A stretch of DNA of 34,487 nucleotides from positions 1 to 34,487 of the forward strand of contig NZ_LQPJ01000020.1 in the NCBI RefSeq assembly GCF_002101785.1. The letters are read 5' to 3'. The stretch comes from Mycobacterium palustre (GTDB taxonomy: Bacteria > Actinomycetota > Actinomycetes > Mycobacteriales > Mycobacteriaceae). How positions within the stretch are numbered: the stretch's first letter is position 1; every line of letters begins with the position of its first letter. The translations under genes and the position numbers were made by a program. Below are positions 10,658 to 21,149 of this stretch, one piece after another. The notes beneath the pieces were generated by a model, which saw only the letters and a list, made by a program, of their open reading frames with translations, was not told where the DNA came from and searched no databases.

Positions 10658-11317
10658 CTACCGCACCGACGCGATCGCGAAGCCGTCCCAGTGTTTGGCC
10701 CCGACCGTCTGGATCACCGCGGTGTCGAGGCGGGGGTGTTCGCCCATCGCCTGCAGGGTCTGGCGCGTCGCGGCGATCCGGGGATCGCCGGGCTCCGGGT
10801 CCAGGATGCCGCCTTCACGAATGACGTTGTCCAGCACGAGGATCGAGCCGGGACGGGCCAGCCGGACCGCCCACTCGAGATAGGCATGGTAGTTCTCCTT
10901 GTCGGCGTCGATGAACACCATGTCGAAGGGAGGACCGGTCAGCGTCGGCAGCGTGTCGAGCGCGGCGCCCACGATCACCTCGACGCGGTCGGCGACGCCG
11001 GCCCGCTGCAGGTTGGCCCGCGCAACCTCGGCGTGCCTGGGCTCGTATTCGAGCGTGACCACCCGTCCCTGCGGGCCGGCGCCACGCGCCAGCCAGATGG
11101 TGCTGAAGCCGCCCAGCGTGCCGATCTCGAGGATGCGCCGCGCCTGCGTCGCACCGGCCAGCAGGGACAAGAACTTGCCCTGCTGCGCCGATACCGCGAT
11201 CTGCGGCAGCCCGGCCGCGTTGCTGGCCTGCAGCGCCGCCGCCAGCGCCGGGTCGTCGCCGATCACCGTGCTGTCCAAGAATTCGTCGACGTCCCGCGGG
11301 GTGGGTTTTTCGGTCAT
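10658..11317 (-). CDS. SAM-dependent O-methyltransferase (Rv0187-like)
   Basis: A 219-residue cytoplasmic class I methyltransferase of the caffeoyl-CoA/catechol O-methyltransferase type (Methyltransf_3). The SAM-binding loop is [16 protein letters not shown] (~residues 62-77), an acidic loop follows in VVTLEYEP, and [16 protein letters not shown] carries the metal-binding aspartates of the family. The length is the family norm. The ATG at 11317 is preferred over a TTG three codons upstream. A TAGGTT -10 hexamer ends 7 nt before it, so the mRNA may be leaderless. It is divergent from mymT and shares a 90-bp promoter region with it, including the RicR box, so copper control of this gene is possible but unproven. 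Confidence 0.92.
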   Translation of the reverse strand: MTEKPTPRDVDEFLDSTVIGDDPALAAALQASNAAGLPQIAVSAQQGKFLSLLAGATQARRILEIGTLGGFSTIWLARGAGPQGRVVTLEYEPRHAEVARANLQRAGVADRVEVIVGAALDTLPTLTGPPFDMVFIDADKENYHAYLEWAVRLARPGSILVLDNVIREGGILDPEPGDPRIAATRQTLQAMGEHPRLDTAVIQTVGAKHWDGFAIASVR

Positions 11318-11324
11318 GGGTCCC

Positions 11325-11330
11325 AACCTA
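11325..11330 (-). promoter_or_regulatory. candidate -10 of a leaderless O-methyltransferase transcript
   Basis: The minus-strand hexamer TAGGTT fits TANNNT. The seven bases after it are followed directly by the ATG, the spacing expected when transcription starts at the start codon. No clear -35 is seen. Confidence 0.45.
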
Positions 11331-11343
11331 ACCGGCCGCGCTC

Positions 11344-11373
11344 TTTACGGCATACGGGTAGGGGGTATATAGT
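11344..11373 (+). promoter_or_regulatory. mymT promoter with RicR box
   Basis: TACGGGTAGGGGGTA at 11353-11367 fits TACCC-N5-GGGTA with a perfect right half and a left half deviating at two bases. TATAGT (11368-11373) is a good -10 and abuts the box. TTTACG (11344-11349) at 18-bp spacing is a plausible -35, so the box fills the spacer. M. tuberculosis mymT is known to be RicR-controlled. Confidence 0.78.
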
Positions 11374-11407
11374 GACGGTTGACTCCACACAGGGAAGGGT
11401 GATTCGA

Positions 11408-11554
11408 ATGGCAAACTACGAGGCGGGGACATTGCTCACGTGTGGCCACGAGGGCTGCGGGTGTCGGGTTCGCATCGAGGTCCCCTGCCACTGCTCCGGC
11501 AGTGGCGAGCCGTACCGTTGCACCTGCGGCGACGACCTGACTCCGGTCAAGTAG
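11408..11554 (+). CDS. mymT: copper metallothionein MymT
   Basis: A 48-residue cysteine-rich protein, [19 protein letters not shown] at its start. Seven cysteines lie at 12, 17, 19, 27, 29, 38 and 40, in C-x-C pairs, and bind Cu(I) clusters. It closely resembles M. tuberculosis MymT (Rv0186A), which binds several Cu(I) ions and protects against copper. The ATG follows AGGGAAGG by 9 nt. A GTG three codons upstream would add V-I-R and reproduce the longer N-terminus annotated in M. tuberculosis. It is preceded by a RicR box and convergent with bglS 27 bp downstream. Confidence 0.95.
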   Translation: MANYEAGTLLTCGHEGCGCRVRIEVPCHCSGSGEPYRCTCGDDLTPVK

Positions 11555-11581
11555 CGCCCGGGCCGGTCGCGCGGTTGCGCC

Positions 11582-13717
11582 TCAGCGCGCGAACGCGCGG
11601 CCGGCCAGCTCCACCTCGGCCACCAGCCGCAGGTCGACCGCCGACGCGCCCACCGCGACCTTGTGGGCTCCCGCCGCGACGCGCCAGGCCCGCGCGCCGC
11701 CGTCGTAGCGGGCGAGCAGCCGGGGGTCGGCCTCGATCGTCACCCGGCGGGTGGCCCCGGGCTGCAGTTCGACGCGCTGGAATCCCAACAGCCGCAGGCA
11801 TTGCCCGCCCGGGGCCGCGGCCAGGTACAGCTGGGGAACGTCGGCGCCGGCCCGGTCGCCGAGGTTGACGACGCTGAAGCTGGCGGTGACGGTTTCACCG
11901 CCGGTGACCGCCAGGTCGCGGTAGCCGAACCTGGTGTAGGACAAGCCATGACCGAAAGCGAACAGCGGCGCTTGGCCGGTCTGGGCGAACCAGCGGTAGC
12001 CGACATCGGCCCCTTCGGCGTAGTCGATCGTCGTCGGCTCTCCCCACGGCGCATCGGGCCGGGGCAGCCGTGGGCGCGGCGTCTGACCGAGGTCCACCGG
12101 AAACGTGATGGGCAGCCGCCCCGACGGATTGACATGGCCCACAAGAACTTCCGCGATGGCCCGGCCACCGGCCTGCCCCGGATACCAGGCCTGCACGATG
12201 GCGTTCACGGAGTCTTTCCACGGCATGGCCACCGGGTTACCGGTTTCGGCCACCACGACGGTGTTCGGGTTGGCCGCGGCTACGGCGGCGATCACCGAAT
12301 CCTGGCCCCACGGCAACGACAGATCGGCGCCGTCGAAGCCCTCCCCCTCGGCGCGGACCGCGAACACGATCGCGACGTCCGCCCGCCGCGCCGCCAGCGC
12401 CGCCTCGGCGGGGCTGACGCCGGGATCGAACTCGATTCGCGCGTGCGGCAGGCGTTTTCGCAGTTCCGCCAGCGGGCTCGACGGCAGCAGGTACAGGTTG
12501 CGCAGGCCGGCCTCGAGCCCGGCGCCGCCGATCGGGATGACACCGGCGTAGCCGCCCGGGGGGACGACGGCGCTCGACCCGTAGCCGGCCGGAACCCCGA
12601 GGTGGGCGTAGCCGCCGATGACGGCGATGCGCGCCGTCGACTCGGGCGCCAGGGGCAGCACCCCGCGGTTGCTCAGCAGCACGATTCCCTGGCGGGCCAC
12701 CCGTAACGCAATCTCGTTGTGCGCGGCCAGGTCCGGCGCCGGCGCGGCTTCGCTCCGGTCGACGCCGACGGCGAACATCGAGCGCAGGATCCGCCGCACC
12801 ATGTCCGAAAGGCGTTCGGCGGGCAGTCGGCCGGCGGCGTAGGCGGCACGCAGCGGCTCACCGAAGGCTTCCGCCTGCCACAGCAGCGCGTCGATCTGCG
12901 CGCCGCACTCCTGGTCGAGGCCGTTGACCGCGCATTCCCAGCTCCGCGTGGCGCCCCAGTCGGACATCACCCAGCCGCGGTATCCCCACTCGCCCTTGAG
13001 CAGCCCGTTGATCAAGGCGTCGTTGGCCGCGGCGTAGTCGCCGTTGATCGCGTTGTAGGCCGTCATCACCGCTCCGGGTCGGGAGCGCTCGATGGCGATC
13101 TCGAAGGCCAGCAGGTCGGACTCGCGATGCGCGTCGGGGTCGATCACCGCGTTCAACCATTGCCGATTGGTCTCGTTGCAGTTGAGTGAGTAATGCTTGA
13201 CCGTGGATATGACGCCCTGCCCCTGAATCCCATTCACCGACTCCGCGGCGACGGTCGCGGTCAAAAGCGGGTCCTCGGAAAGGTATTCGAAATTTCGCCC
13301 GTTGCGCGGGTCGCGCGCGAGGTTCATCGCGCCGGCCAGCTGCACGTTGAAACCGCGGCTGCGCGCCTCCCGGCCGATCACCTCGCCGGCGGCGCGGGCC
13401 AACGACGGGCTGAAACCGGCGGCCAACGCCAGCCCGGCCGGCAGGGCGGTGGCCGTGTCACCGGGGCGGAAGCCGGGGTTGGTGACGCCCAGGCCGGCGT
13501 CACTCATCAGAAGCGCCGGCACCCCGAGCCGCGGAACCCCAGGCACATAGCCGGCGCTCATCGGGACGCCCGGCGGGATGCGCTCGTCACGCACCGGCCA
13601 CAGTTCGCCGGCCCCCATCACCGCGACCAGGAGCGAGAACCGCTCGTCGTCGGTCATCTGCGACTCGACCTCGCGCGCCCGGGCGTCAGGGTCGCGCGGG
13701 CCGCCCGCGTCGCTCAC
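11582..13717 (-). CDS. bglS: family GH3 beta-glucosidase
   Basis: A 711-residue glycoside hydrolase family 3 enzyme that would release glucose from beta-glucosides. The (beta/alpha)8 domain covers residues ~60-330. It contains KHYSLNCNETNR (K174-H175) and VMSDWG with the catalytic nucleophile D253. The alpha/beta sandwich domain follows (~350-560, IVLLSNRGVLPL, AVIGGYAHLG). The C-terminal fibronectin-III-like domain is at ~600-700 (FAFGHGLSYTRFGY). No signal peptide is seen, so it is probably cytoplasmic. The GTG start overlaps the stop of the upstream gene as GTGA, indicating translational coupling. It matches Rv0186 in order and length. Confidence 0.93.
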   Translation of the reverse strand: MSDAGGPRDPDARAREVESQMTDDERFSLLVAVMGAGELWPVRDERIPPGVPMSAGYVPGVPRLGVPALLMSDAGLGVTNPGFRPGDTATALPAGLALAAGFSPSLARAAGEVIGREARSRGFNVQLAGAMNLARDPRNGRNFEYLSEDPLLTATVAAESVNGIQGQGVISTVKHYSLNCNETNRQWLNAVIDPDAHRESDLLAFEIAIERSRPGAVMTAYNAINGDYAAANDALINGLLKGEWGYRGWVMSDWGATRSWECAVNGLDQECGAQIDALLWQAEAFGEPLRAAYAAGRLPAERLSDMVRRILRSMFAVGVDRSEAAPAPDLAAHNEIALRVARQGIVLLSNRGVLPLAPESTARIAVIGGYAHLGVPAGYGSSAVVPPGGYAGVIPIGGAGLEAGLRNLYLLPSSPLAELRKRLPHARIEFDPGVSPAEAALAARRADVAIVFAVRAEGEGFDGADLSLPWGQDSVIAAVAAANPNTVVVAETGNPVAMPWKDSVNAIVQAWYPGQAGGRAIAEVLVGHVNPSGRLPITFPVDLGQTPRPRLPRPDAPWGEPTTIDYAEGADVGYRWFAQTGQAPLFAFGHGLSYTRFGYRDLAVTGGETVTASFSVVNLGDRAGADVPQLYLAAAPGGQCLRLLGFQRVELQPGATRRVTIEADPRLLARYDGGARAWRVAAGAHKVAVGASAVDLRLVAEVELAGRAFAR

Positions 13718-14235
13718 AACACACCCTCTTTGGCGTACACCACGCGCAGCACATGCCCGACTTCGGGCCCCATCACCAGCTCGGCCAACTCGCAGATCGT
13801 CGCGACGAACCCCGGGCCGTGCGGCGGCCCGGCCCGGCAGAGGTGATGCGCCACCTCGTGGAGCACCACCAGCTCACGCAGCGCCCAGTCGCCGGTGCGG
13901 TGGTCGGGAACCGCGATAACACCTGCGCCGTCACGGTTTTCGTAGTGCGCGGCGGTGGCGGCCCGGCGGGCGCGCACCCGCAGCGGCGACACCTCTGGCC
14001 AGCGTTCCCGCACCGCCGGCAGGGCGAGCACGTCGTCGACGTAGCGCTGCACGGAGGCCACCGACCCGAACCGTCCCTCGGGCGGCAGCGTCAGCTGTGC
14101 GCCGAAGAACTCCACGGCGGGCGACCCGTGCTCGGCGGCGCGGTCGAACAACGTCCGGACGAACTCCTCGGCCGCGTACACCTTGGCCCGCTGGGAATCC
14201 CTCGTGGGCCGCTCCGGCGCGCCGGCCGGCGTCAC
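13714..14235 (-). CDS. putative zinc metallohydrolase (Rv0185-like)
   Basis: A 173-residue protein carrying the zinc-protease motif HEVAHH (H126, E127, H130) with a further histidine at H139 in AGPPHGPGF, the arrangement of the TIGR04338 putative metallohydrolase family. Its substrate is unknown. No signal peptide or membrane segment is visible. The GTG start overlaps the stop of the DUF2786 gene as GTGA, and its own stop overlaps the bglS start in the same way, so all three are translated as a unit. Length fits Rv0185. Confidence 0.88.
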   Translation of the reverse strand: MTPAGAPERPTRDSQRAKVYAAEEFVRTLFDRAAEHGSPAVEFFGAQLTLPPEGRFGSVASVQRYVDDVLALPAVRERWPEVSPLRVRARRAATAAHYENRDGAGVIAVPDHRTGDWALRELVVLHEVAHHLCRAGPPHGPGFVATICELAELVMGPEVGHVLRVVYAKEGVL

Positions 14236-14987
14236 CGCGGCAGGGCGCTCCGGGCGCCGGGCAGCTCGGGGCTGTTGCCCAGGCGGGCGCGCCGGCCGGC
14301 CCGGTCACCCGCGCGCCGCGCCGACGACGAATACCCCGCCGACGCCCGGTGCGCCTGCCAGGTGCCGCGCGCCTTGGAGGTGCGCTGGTAGTAGTCGCGC
14401 AGCTCGATGTCCTTGTCACGCAAGGCGATAGCGGTTCCCGGCGACCGGTGACGGTCCTTGGTCGCCTCGCGGGTGGCCTGTTCGCGCGCCTCGGCCAGGC
14501 GCTGACCCACGCGGGCGCCGAAGGCGAGCTGGAAATTGAGCCGGGCGGTGATCGTCGGCGTGGGCCGGTGCGCGCCCGAGGCGAGGTAGGCGTCCGAAGC
14601 CCGCACCATCTGGACCACCAGGCTGGCGTACAGGGCGTGGGTGGCGTCGATGTCCTCGGCGAAGCCGTAGGCGTAGAGGAACGTCGAATTCGAGGCGATG
14701 TCGCACCGCACGTCGTTGGCCGCGGCGATCAGCACGAACAGCTGCGCGTAGGTCCGCAGGCCCTTGGTGCCCGCCGCCCCGATGGTGATGGTCCGCTGCG
14801 TCGGGGCCTGCGCCGGTGAGCGGTTGGCCGCGTGCGAGCGGGCCACCGCCAGATCGATCGAGGCCGCCGTCGCCAGCCGCTGCGCGGCGCTCATGAACGC
14901 GTCCGCCTCGTGCGGGTTGTCGGTGCCTTCGGCCTGGCGCAGCAGCGCGGCGATACGGGCCAGCATCTTGTCGTCGGTGCGGGTCAT
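14232..14987 (-). CDS. DUF2786 domain protein (Rv0184-like)
   Basis: The 251-residue product has an N-terminal DUF2786 segment (residues ~5-45, KMLARIAALLRQAEGTDNPHEADAFMSAAQ), then a mixed helical region and a basic, disordered C-terminus rich in Arg, Ser and Gly. DUF2786 has no settled function and recurs next to TIGR04338 metallohydrolases, as here, which suggests the two act together (inference). I chose the ATG at 14987, which gives a length close to Rv0184. An in-frame ATG at 15017 would add ten residues and leave only 15 bp to the lipase stop. Its stop overlaps the next gene as GTGA. Confidence 0.85.
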   Translation of the reverse strand: MTRTDDKMLARIAALLRQAEGTDNPHEADAFMSAAQRLATAASIDLAVARSHAANRSPAQAPTQRTITIGAAGTKGLRTYAQLFVLIAAANDVRCDIASNSTFLYAYGFAEDIDATHALYASLVVQMVRASDAYLASGAHRPTPTITARLNFQLAFGARVGQRLAEAREQATREATKDRHRSPGTAIALRDKDIELRDYYQRTSKARGTWQAHRASAGYSSSARRAGDRAGRRARLGNSPELPGARSALPR

Positions 14988-15032
14988 ATGCGCCAACTTA
15001 CGGGAGCGATCCGACATCCCGGCCGAGCCCGG

Positions 15033-16911
<1,879 letters not shown>

Positions 16912-16915
<4 letters not shown>

Positions 16916-18318
16916 CGATGCCGGATCCCGCGGTCGTCACGCCCGTCCCCGGCACACCGCTGCTGCTGTTGGGCGCCTTCGACATCGGCGCCGTGGGCTA
17001 TGTCGCGCGGGAGTTCTTCGTCTCCGGGACGGCCTGCTGCTACGCGCCGAGAAGGGATCTGGGCCCGGACGGGCGGTGGGACGTAACCCCAAGCGGCACC
17101 GCCGATTTCACGACGAGAATTGTCGTGCTTACCCCGGTCGACCACGCGCGCTTCAACGGTACCGTCCTCGTCGAATGGCTCAACGTGAGCGGCGGCATCG
17201 ACGCCCCGGCCGTCTGGATGATGGCGCATCGCGAAATCCTGCGCGCGGGGTACGCCTACGTGGCGCTCTCGGCCCAGCGGGTCGGGGTCGACGGCGGGAC
17301 CAGCCTGCTGGGCGTCGACATGTCGTTGAAGAGCCAGGACCCCAAACGCTATGCCCCCCTTAGCCATCCGGGCGACCAATTCTGCTACGACATCTTCTCC
17401 CAGACAGGCGCGCTCGTCTGGAGCCTGCTGGGCGATCTGCGGCCGCGGCACGTGATCGCCGTGGGTGAATCGCAATCGGCGATGTTTTTGACCACCTACA
17501 TCAACGCCGTCGACCCGCTGGCCCGAAGCTACGACGGCTTTTTGGTGCATTCGCGGTTCGCCTCGGCGGCGCCGCTGGACGGGCGCTCCATCTTCGACGA
17601 GTCGCAGGCCGGCTCGCCGCAGGCCGTGGCGTTCCGCACCGACCTGCGCGTCCCGCTGGTCGCGGTCATCACCGAAACCGACCTGTTCGGCGGCATCCGG
17701 CAGGGCTATTACTTCGCGCGGCAGCCCGGCACCGAGCGGCTCCGGGTCTGGGAGATTCCCGGCGCCGCCCACGCCGACAACTACACGATCCAGGTGGCGC
17801 CGATCGACAGCGGCTCGGCGCCGATCGACGCCGTCGCGGCGGCCTACGCGCCCACCGACATGCTGATGGGTCAGCGGCTGGACCACTTCATCAACTTCGC
17901 CCCGCAGCACCATTACGTCGTCCAGGCGGCGCTGGCCGCGCTGAACCGCTGGGTTTGCACCGGCGACCCGGCGCCCGCGGCCGCACCGATCAGCGTGGCC
18001 GACGGCGATCCGCCCCGGCCCAAGCTGGACGCGAACGGCCTCGCCGAGGGCGGCGTGCGCACCCCCTGGGTGGACGTGCCCACCGCCCGCACCTCCGGCC
18101 TGTCGGACAGCGGTGACGAGAGCATCATGGCGGCGATCTTCGGCTCCGGCGAACCCTTCGACGCCGCGACGCTGCACCGGCTCTACCCCGGCGGGTCCGG
18201 CCAATACCTCGACGCCTTCACCGCGGCGCTCGACCGGGCGATCGAGGACGGCTTCATCCTGCCCGACGACCGCGCCGAGATCATCGAGCTCGCCGCCGCG
18301 ACCTTTCCCGAGCCTTAG
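16912..18318 (+). CDS. alpha/beta hydrolase domain protein, coupled to sigG
   Basis: A 468-residue protein of the alpha/beta-hydrolase-domain family (Abhydrolase_10 type). The nucleophile elbow is probably GESQS with S187, in HVIAVGESQSAMFLTTYIN. A histidine candidate lies in GAAHADNYT (~H287). The substrate is unknown; the family is often found near lipid or steroid degradation genes. No signal peptide is seen. The GTG start overlaps the sigG stop as GTGA; an ATG two codons later is an alternative. It would therefore be made with SigG under the damage-type promoter. I recall no such gene between Rv0182c and Rv0181c in M. tuberculosis. It overlaps the DapB-like gene tail to tail by 4 bp. Confidence 0.87.
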
Positions 18319-19448
18319 AACAGGCGGCTGTCGGGCGGCGGGCCGGGCACCGGACGCACCAAACCGGCCCCGGTGATCAGCGGCAGGTCCAGCGCCGACA
18401 GCAGGCCCGGCGGCGCCGCGCACACCGCGGGAATCGCGTTGACCATCCGCGACGCGCCCGCCACGCGCGCCCCGAGGTCGTGGTCGTGGTCCTCGGCCAT
18501 CTCGAATTCGCAGCGCATGCTCGGCGAACCCTCGATCTCGACGCGGTAGAGCCCGCGGCCGGAGGCCTGCCCGTAGCCGAGGTCCTTGGGTTCGATGCGG
18601 ATGTGCGGCTGCGGCCAGTCCGGCGCGATGTCGTCGCGCATCCGCGTGACGTGGTCGACGACGAACGTCGGCTTGCCGCCGACGTAACCGGTCAGCGTCG
18701 AGCGCATCGCCGCGATCGTCCCGGCCGCGATGTGGCCGGTGGGCGTGTCGAAGGACTCGGCGGCCGGCAGGCGTTCGACGCTCTCCTCGATGTTGTCGAT
18801 CTTGACCCCCAGCCCGGCGGCGAGCTGATGCAGCACCGGGCCCCAGCCGAAGGTGAACACCCCCGGCTGCGCCGCGAAGGCCGCGTATTCCTGCGGCTTG
18901 CCGAAGCCCAGGATCTCGTAGACCGCGGCCTGGTCCGGGTAGGTGGCATAGTTGAACATCTCGGTCACCCGGACCGATTCGATCACCCGCGACACCCCCG
19001 AAAGGACCAGCGGCAGCACGTCGTTGGCGAAGCCGGAGTCGATGCCGGTGGTGAAGAACGACGACCCGCCCTCGAGCGCGGCCTGGCGCAGCGGCTCGGT
19101 AAACGCCGCGTCGAGCGCGTCGGGAAACACCAGCGGCACCACCGAACACGACACCACGTTCTTTTTCGCCCGCAGGATCGAGGCCATGTCCTCGACCGCT
19201 TCCAGGGGGCGCAGGTTGGCCCCGGCGGCATACACGACGGCGTCGGCGTCCCCGGCAAGGAGCGGGGCCGGGTCCTGGGTGGCCACCACCCCGACCGGCG
19301 CGATCCCGCAGAGCTCACCCGCGTCGCGACCGGCCTTGGCGTCGCTGTGCACGACGACGTCGACGAGCTCCAGCTGCGGGTGGTCGATCACCCCTCGCAG
19401 GGCGATCACCCCCATCGAGCCCGGCCCCCACACTCCTACCTTGATCAC
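18315..19448 (-). CDS. DapB-like NAD(P)-dependent dehydrogenase
   Basis: A 377-residue protein with an N-terminal Rossmann fold (KVGVWGPGSMG, residues 3-13) like the dihydrodipicolinate reductase N-terminal domain. It continues with a long C-terminal domain as in 2,4-diaminopentanoate dehydrogenase-like and related mycobacterial DapB-like proteins. It is not the lysine-pathway DapB, which is about 245 residues. Substrate unknown. The GTG start has AGGAG 6 nt upstream. The start region lies against a perfect palindrome shared with the divergent IclR-type regulator, which is its likely controller. Not in the M. tuberculosis order I recall at this place. Confidence 0.85.
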   Translation of the reverse strand: MIKVGVWGPGSMGVIALRGVIDHPQLELVDVVVHSDAKAGRDAGELCGIAPVGVVATQDPAPLLAGDADAVVYAAGANLRPLEAVEDMASILRAKKNVVSCSVVPLVFPDALDAAFTEPLRQAALEGGSSFFTTGIDSGFANDVLPLVLSGVSRVIESVRVTEMFNYATYPDQAAVYEILGFGKPQEYAAFAAQPGVFTFGWGPVLHQLAAGLGVKIDNIEESVERLPAAESFDTPTGHIAAGTIAAMRSTLTGYVGGKPTFVVDHVTRMRDDIAPDWPQPHIRIEPKDLGYGQASGRGLYRVEIEGSPSMRCEFEMAEDHDHDLGARVAGASRMVNAIPAVCAAPPGLLSALDLPLITGAGLVRPVPGPPPDSRLF

Positions 19449-19453
19449 GCTTC

Positions 19454-19467
19454 TCCTAATATTAGGA
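19454..19467. promoter_or_regulatory. perfect 14-bp palindrome between DapB-like gene and IclR-type regulator
   Basis: TCCTAATATTAGGA reads the same on both strands. It is AT-rich and sits in the 60-bp divergent gap, 5 bp from the GTG of the dehydrogenase gene. The minus-strand TAATAT inside it could be a -10, and its AGGAG half provides the ribosome site of that gene. It is the best candidate operator for the neighbouring regulator. Confidence 0.65.
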
Positions 19468-19508
19468 CGTATGCTTTTACATTTTGGACGGATCGTAGGG
19501 AGATCGCC

Positions 19509-20378
19509 GTGGCCGCGTCAACCGTCAAGTCGCCACCCACCGCGCGTGTGATGGATGTCCTTGCGGCGCTGGCAGATTCGGCCGGCGGGCGGACGTCGGC
19601 CGAGCTGGCCAAGGCGTGCGGCATCAGCACCTCGACCTGTGCCCTGGTGTTGGCCGAACTGGAGCGGCGCGCCTGGGTGACGCGGCGCGAGGACCGCCGC
19701 TACGTGCTGGGCAGTGGCCTGTTCGAGCTGGTCCATGGCCTGCGGATGCAGTTCCCGCTGCTCGACCGGGGGCGTGAGGCACTGCGGTTCCTCCACGACA
19801 CCCTGGGCGCGGGCTGTTCGATGTCGAGGATCGGCGGGCGCCACCTCACCACGGTCGACGCCGTGGGCCACGGGACCGACGGCGCGCACGCCGTCGGCCA
19901 GCGCTTCCCCATCGACCCGCCGTTCGGCCTGGTGGCGATGGCCTGGCGGGACGACGAGGCCGTCGAGGCGTGGCTGCGCGGGGTGCTGCCGCGGCTGAGC
20001 CGCTCCGAGATCGCCGGGCACCGGCGGGTGCTCGCCGACATCCGGGCCCGCGGTTACGGCGCGTGGCGGTTCGACGACACCCACCAGTCGCTGCACAGCC
20101 GGCTCGCCGAGGTGCTCACGTCGCTGGAACCGACCGCTCGGGTGACCCGCGAGCTGACCACCCTGATGACCATGGTGACGCTGCAATCGGTGACCGATGC
20201 GCTCGAATCCGAGCTTGATTCAGCGGAATTCGTGGTGCTGCCGATTTTCGGCTTGGACGGCCAGCCCGAGTACCAGATCGAGATCCACCTGGGCCGCCCG
20301 TCCGGCTTGACACTGCCCGCGCTCGACGCCGCGCTGCGGCACGCGCAGCGGCTGCTCACCGCGTCCGCGCCCGGTTAG
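19509..20378 (+). CDS. IclR-type helix-turn-helix regulator
   Basis: A 289-residue regulator with an N-terminal winged helix (residues ~10-70: ARVMDVLAALAD, TSAELAKACGISTSTCALVLAELERRAWVTRR, YVLGSGLFEL) and a C-terminal ligand-sensing domain, as in the IclR family. The GTG at 19509 is preferred because GGGAG lies 6 nt upstream. It is divergent from the DapB-like dehydrogenase, with a perfect palindrome between them, so it probably controls that gene and itself. It is followed 10 bp later by the pirin gene, which may share its transcript. The effector is unknown. Confidence 0.85.
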   Translation: MAASTVKSPPTARVMDVLAALADSAGGRTSAELAKACGISTSTCALVLAELERRAWVTRREDRRYVLGSGLFELVHGLRMQFPLLDRGREALRFLHDTLGAGCSMSRIGGRHLTTVDAVGHGTDGAHAVGQRFPIDPPFGLVAMAWRDDEAVEAWLRGVLPRLSRSEIAGHRRVLADIRARGYGAWRFDDTHQSLHSRLAEVLTSLEPTARVTRELTTLMTMVTLQSVTDALESELDSAEFVVLPIFGLDGQPEYQIEIHLGRPSGLTLPALDAALRHAQRLLTASAPG

Positions 20379-20388
20379 GCTAAGGATC

Positions 20389-21123
20389 ATGCCTGCCACC
20401 GTGGAGATCCGGCGTGCGGCCGACCGGGCGGTCACCGCGACGCCCTGGCTGACGTCACGGCATTCGTTCTCGTTCGGCGACCACTACGATCCCGCCAACA
20501 CCCACCATGGGCTGCTACTGGTCAACAACGACGACATCGTGGAGCCCGAAACGGGATTCGACACCCACCCGCACCGGGACATGGAGATCGTCACCTGGGT
20601 CCTGCGTGGCGAACTGACGCACCAGGATTCGGCCGGCAATCGCGGGGTGATCTATCCCGGTCTGGCGCAACGCATGTCGGCCGGCAGCGGCATCCTGCAC
20701 TCGGAGCGCAACGATTCTCCCACGGAGCCAGTGCGTTTCGTGCAGATGTGGGTCGTTCCCGACGAGACGGGCGTCACCCCCAGCTACCAACAGCACGAGG
20801 TCGGCTCGGAGTTGCTCGAGGGCGGCCTGGTGACAATCGTCTCAGGAATACCCGGGCGCGAGGCGGCCATCACGGTGCACAACCGCAGCGCGGCCCTGCA
20901 CGCCACCCGCTTGCGGCCCGGCGCCGCGGTGACCCTGCCCAGCGCGCCCTACCTGCACCTGTTCGTCGCCCTGGGTCGCGTGGCGGTGGACGGGGCCGGC
21001 GACCTGGCGGAGGGCGACGCGGTCCGCTTCACCGACGCCGGCGCCCGCCGGGTGTCCGCGCACGAGCCGTCGGAGCTGTTGATCTGGGAGATGCACGCAA
21101 AATTGGGCGCTGGCAACACATAG
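20389..21123 (+). CDS. pirin family protein (Rv0181c-like)
   Basis: A 244-residue bicupin of the pirin/YhhW family. Metal ligands H60 and H62 (FDTHPHRD), H104 and E106 (GILHSERN) are all present in the N-terminal cupin, so it should bind a divalent metal. Bacterial pirins can act as quercetinases or as modulators of metabolic enzymes; which applies here is unknown. AAGGA precedes the ATG. Same length as Rv0181c, which in M. tuberculosis is co-transcribed with sigG. Here three genes intervene between sigG and it. Confidence 0.93.
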   Translation: MPATVEIRRAADRAVTATPWLTSRHSFSFGDHYDPANTHHGLLLVNNDDIVEPETGFDTHPHRDMEIVTWVLRGELTHQDSAGNRGVIYPGLAQRMSAGSGILHSERNDSPTEPVRFVQMWVVPDETGVTPSYQQHEVGSELLEGGLVTIVSGIPGREAAITVHNRSAALHATRLRPGAAVTLPSAPYLHLFVALGRVAVDGAGDLAEGDAVRFTDAGARRVSAHEPSELLIWEMHAKLGAGNT

Positions 21124-21149
21124 AGTGGGCACGACAGACAGGAGCCCGC

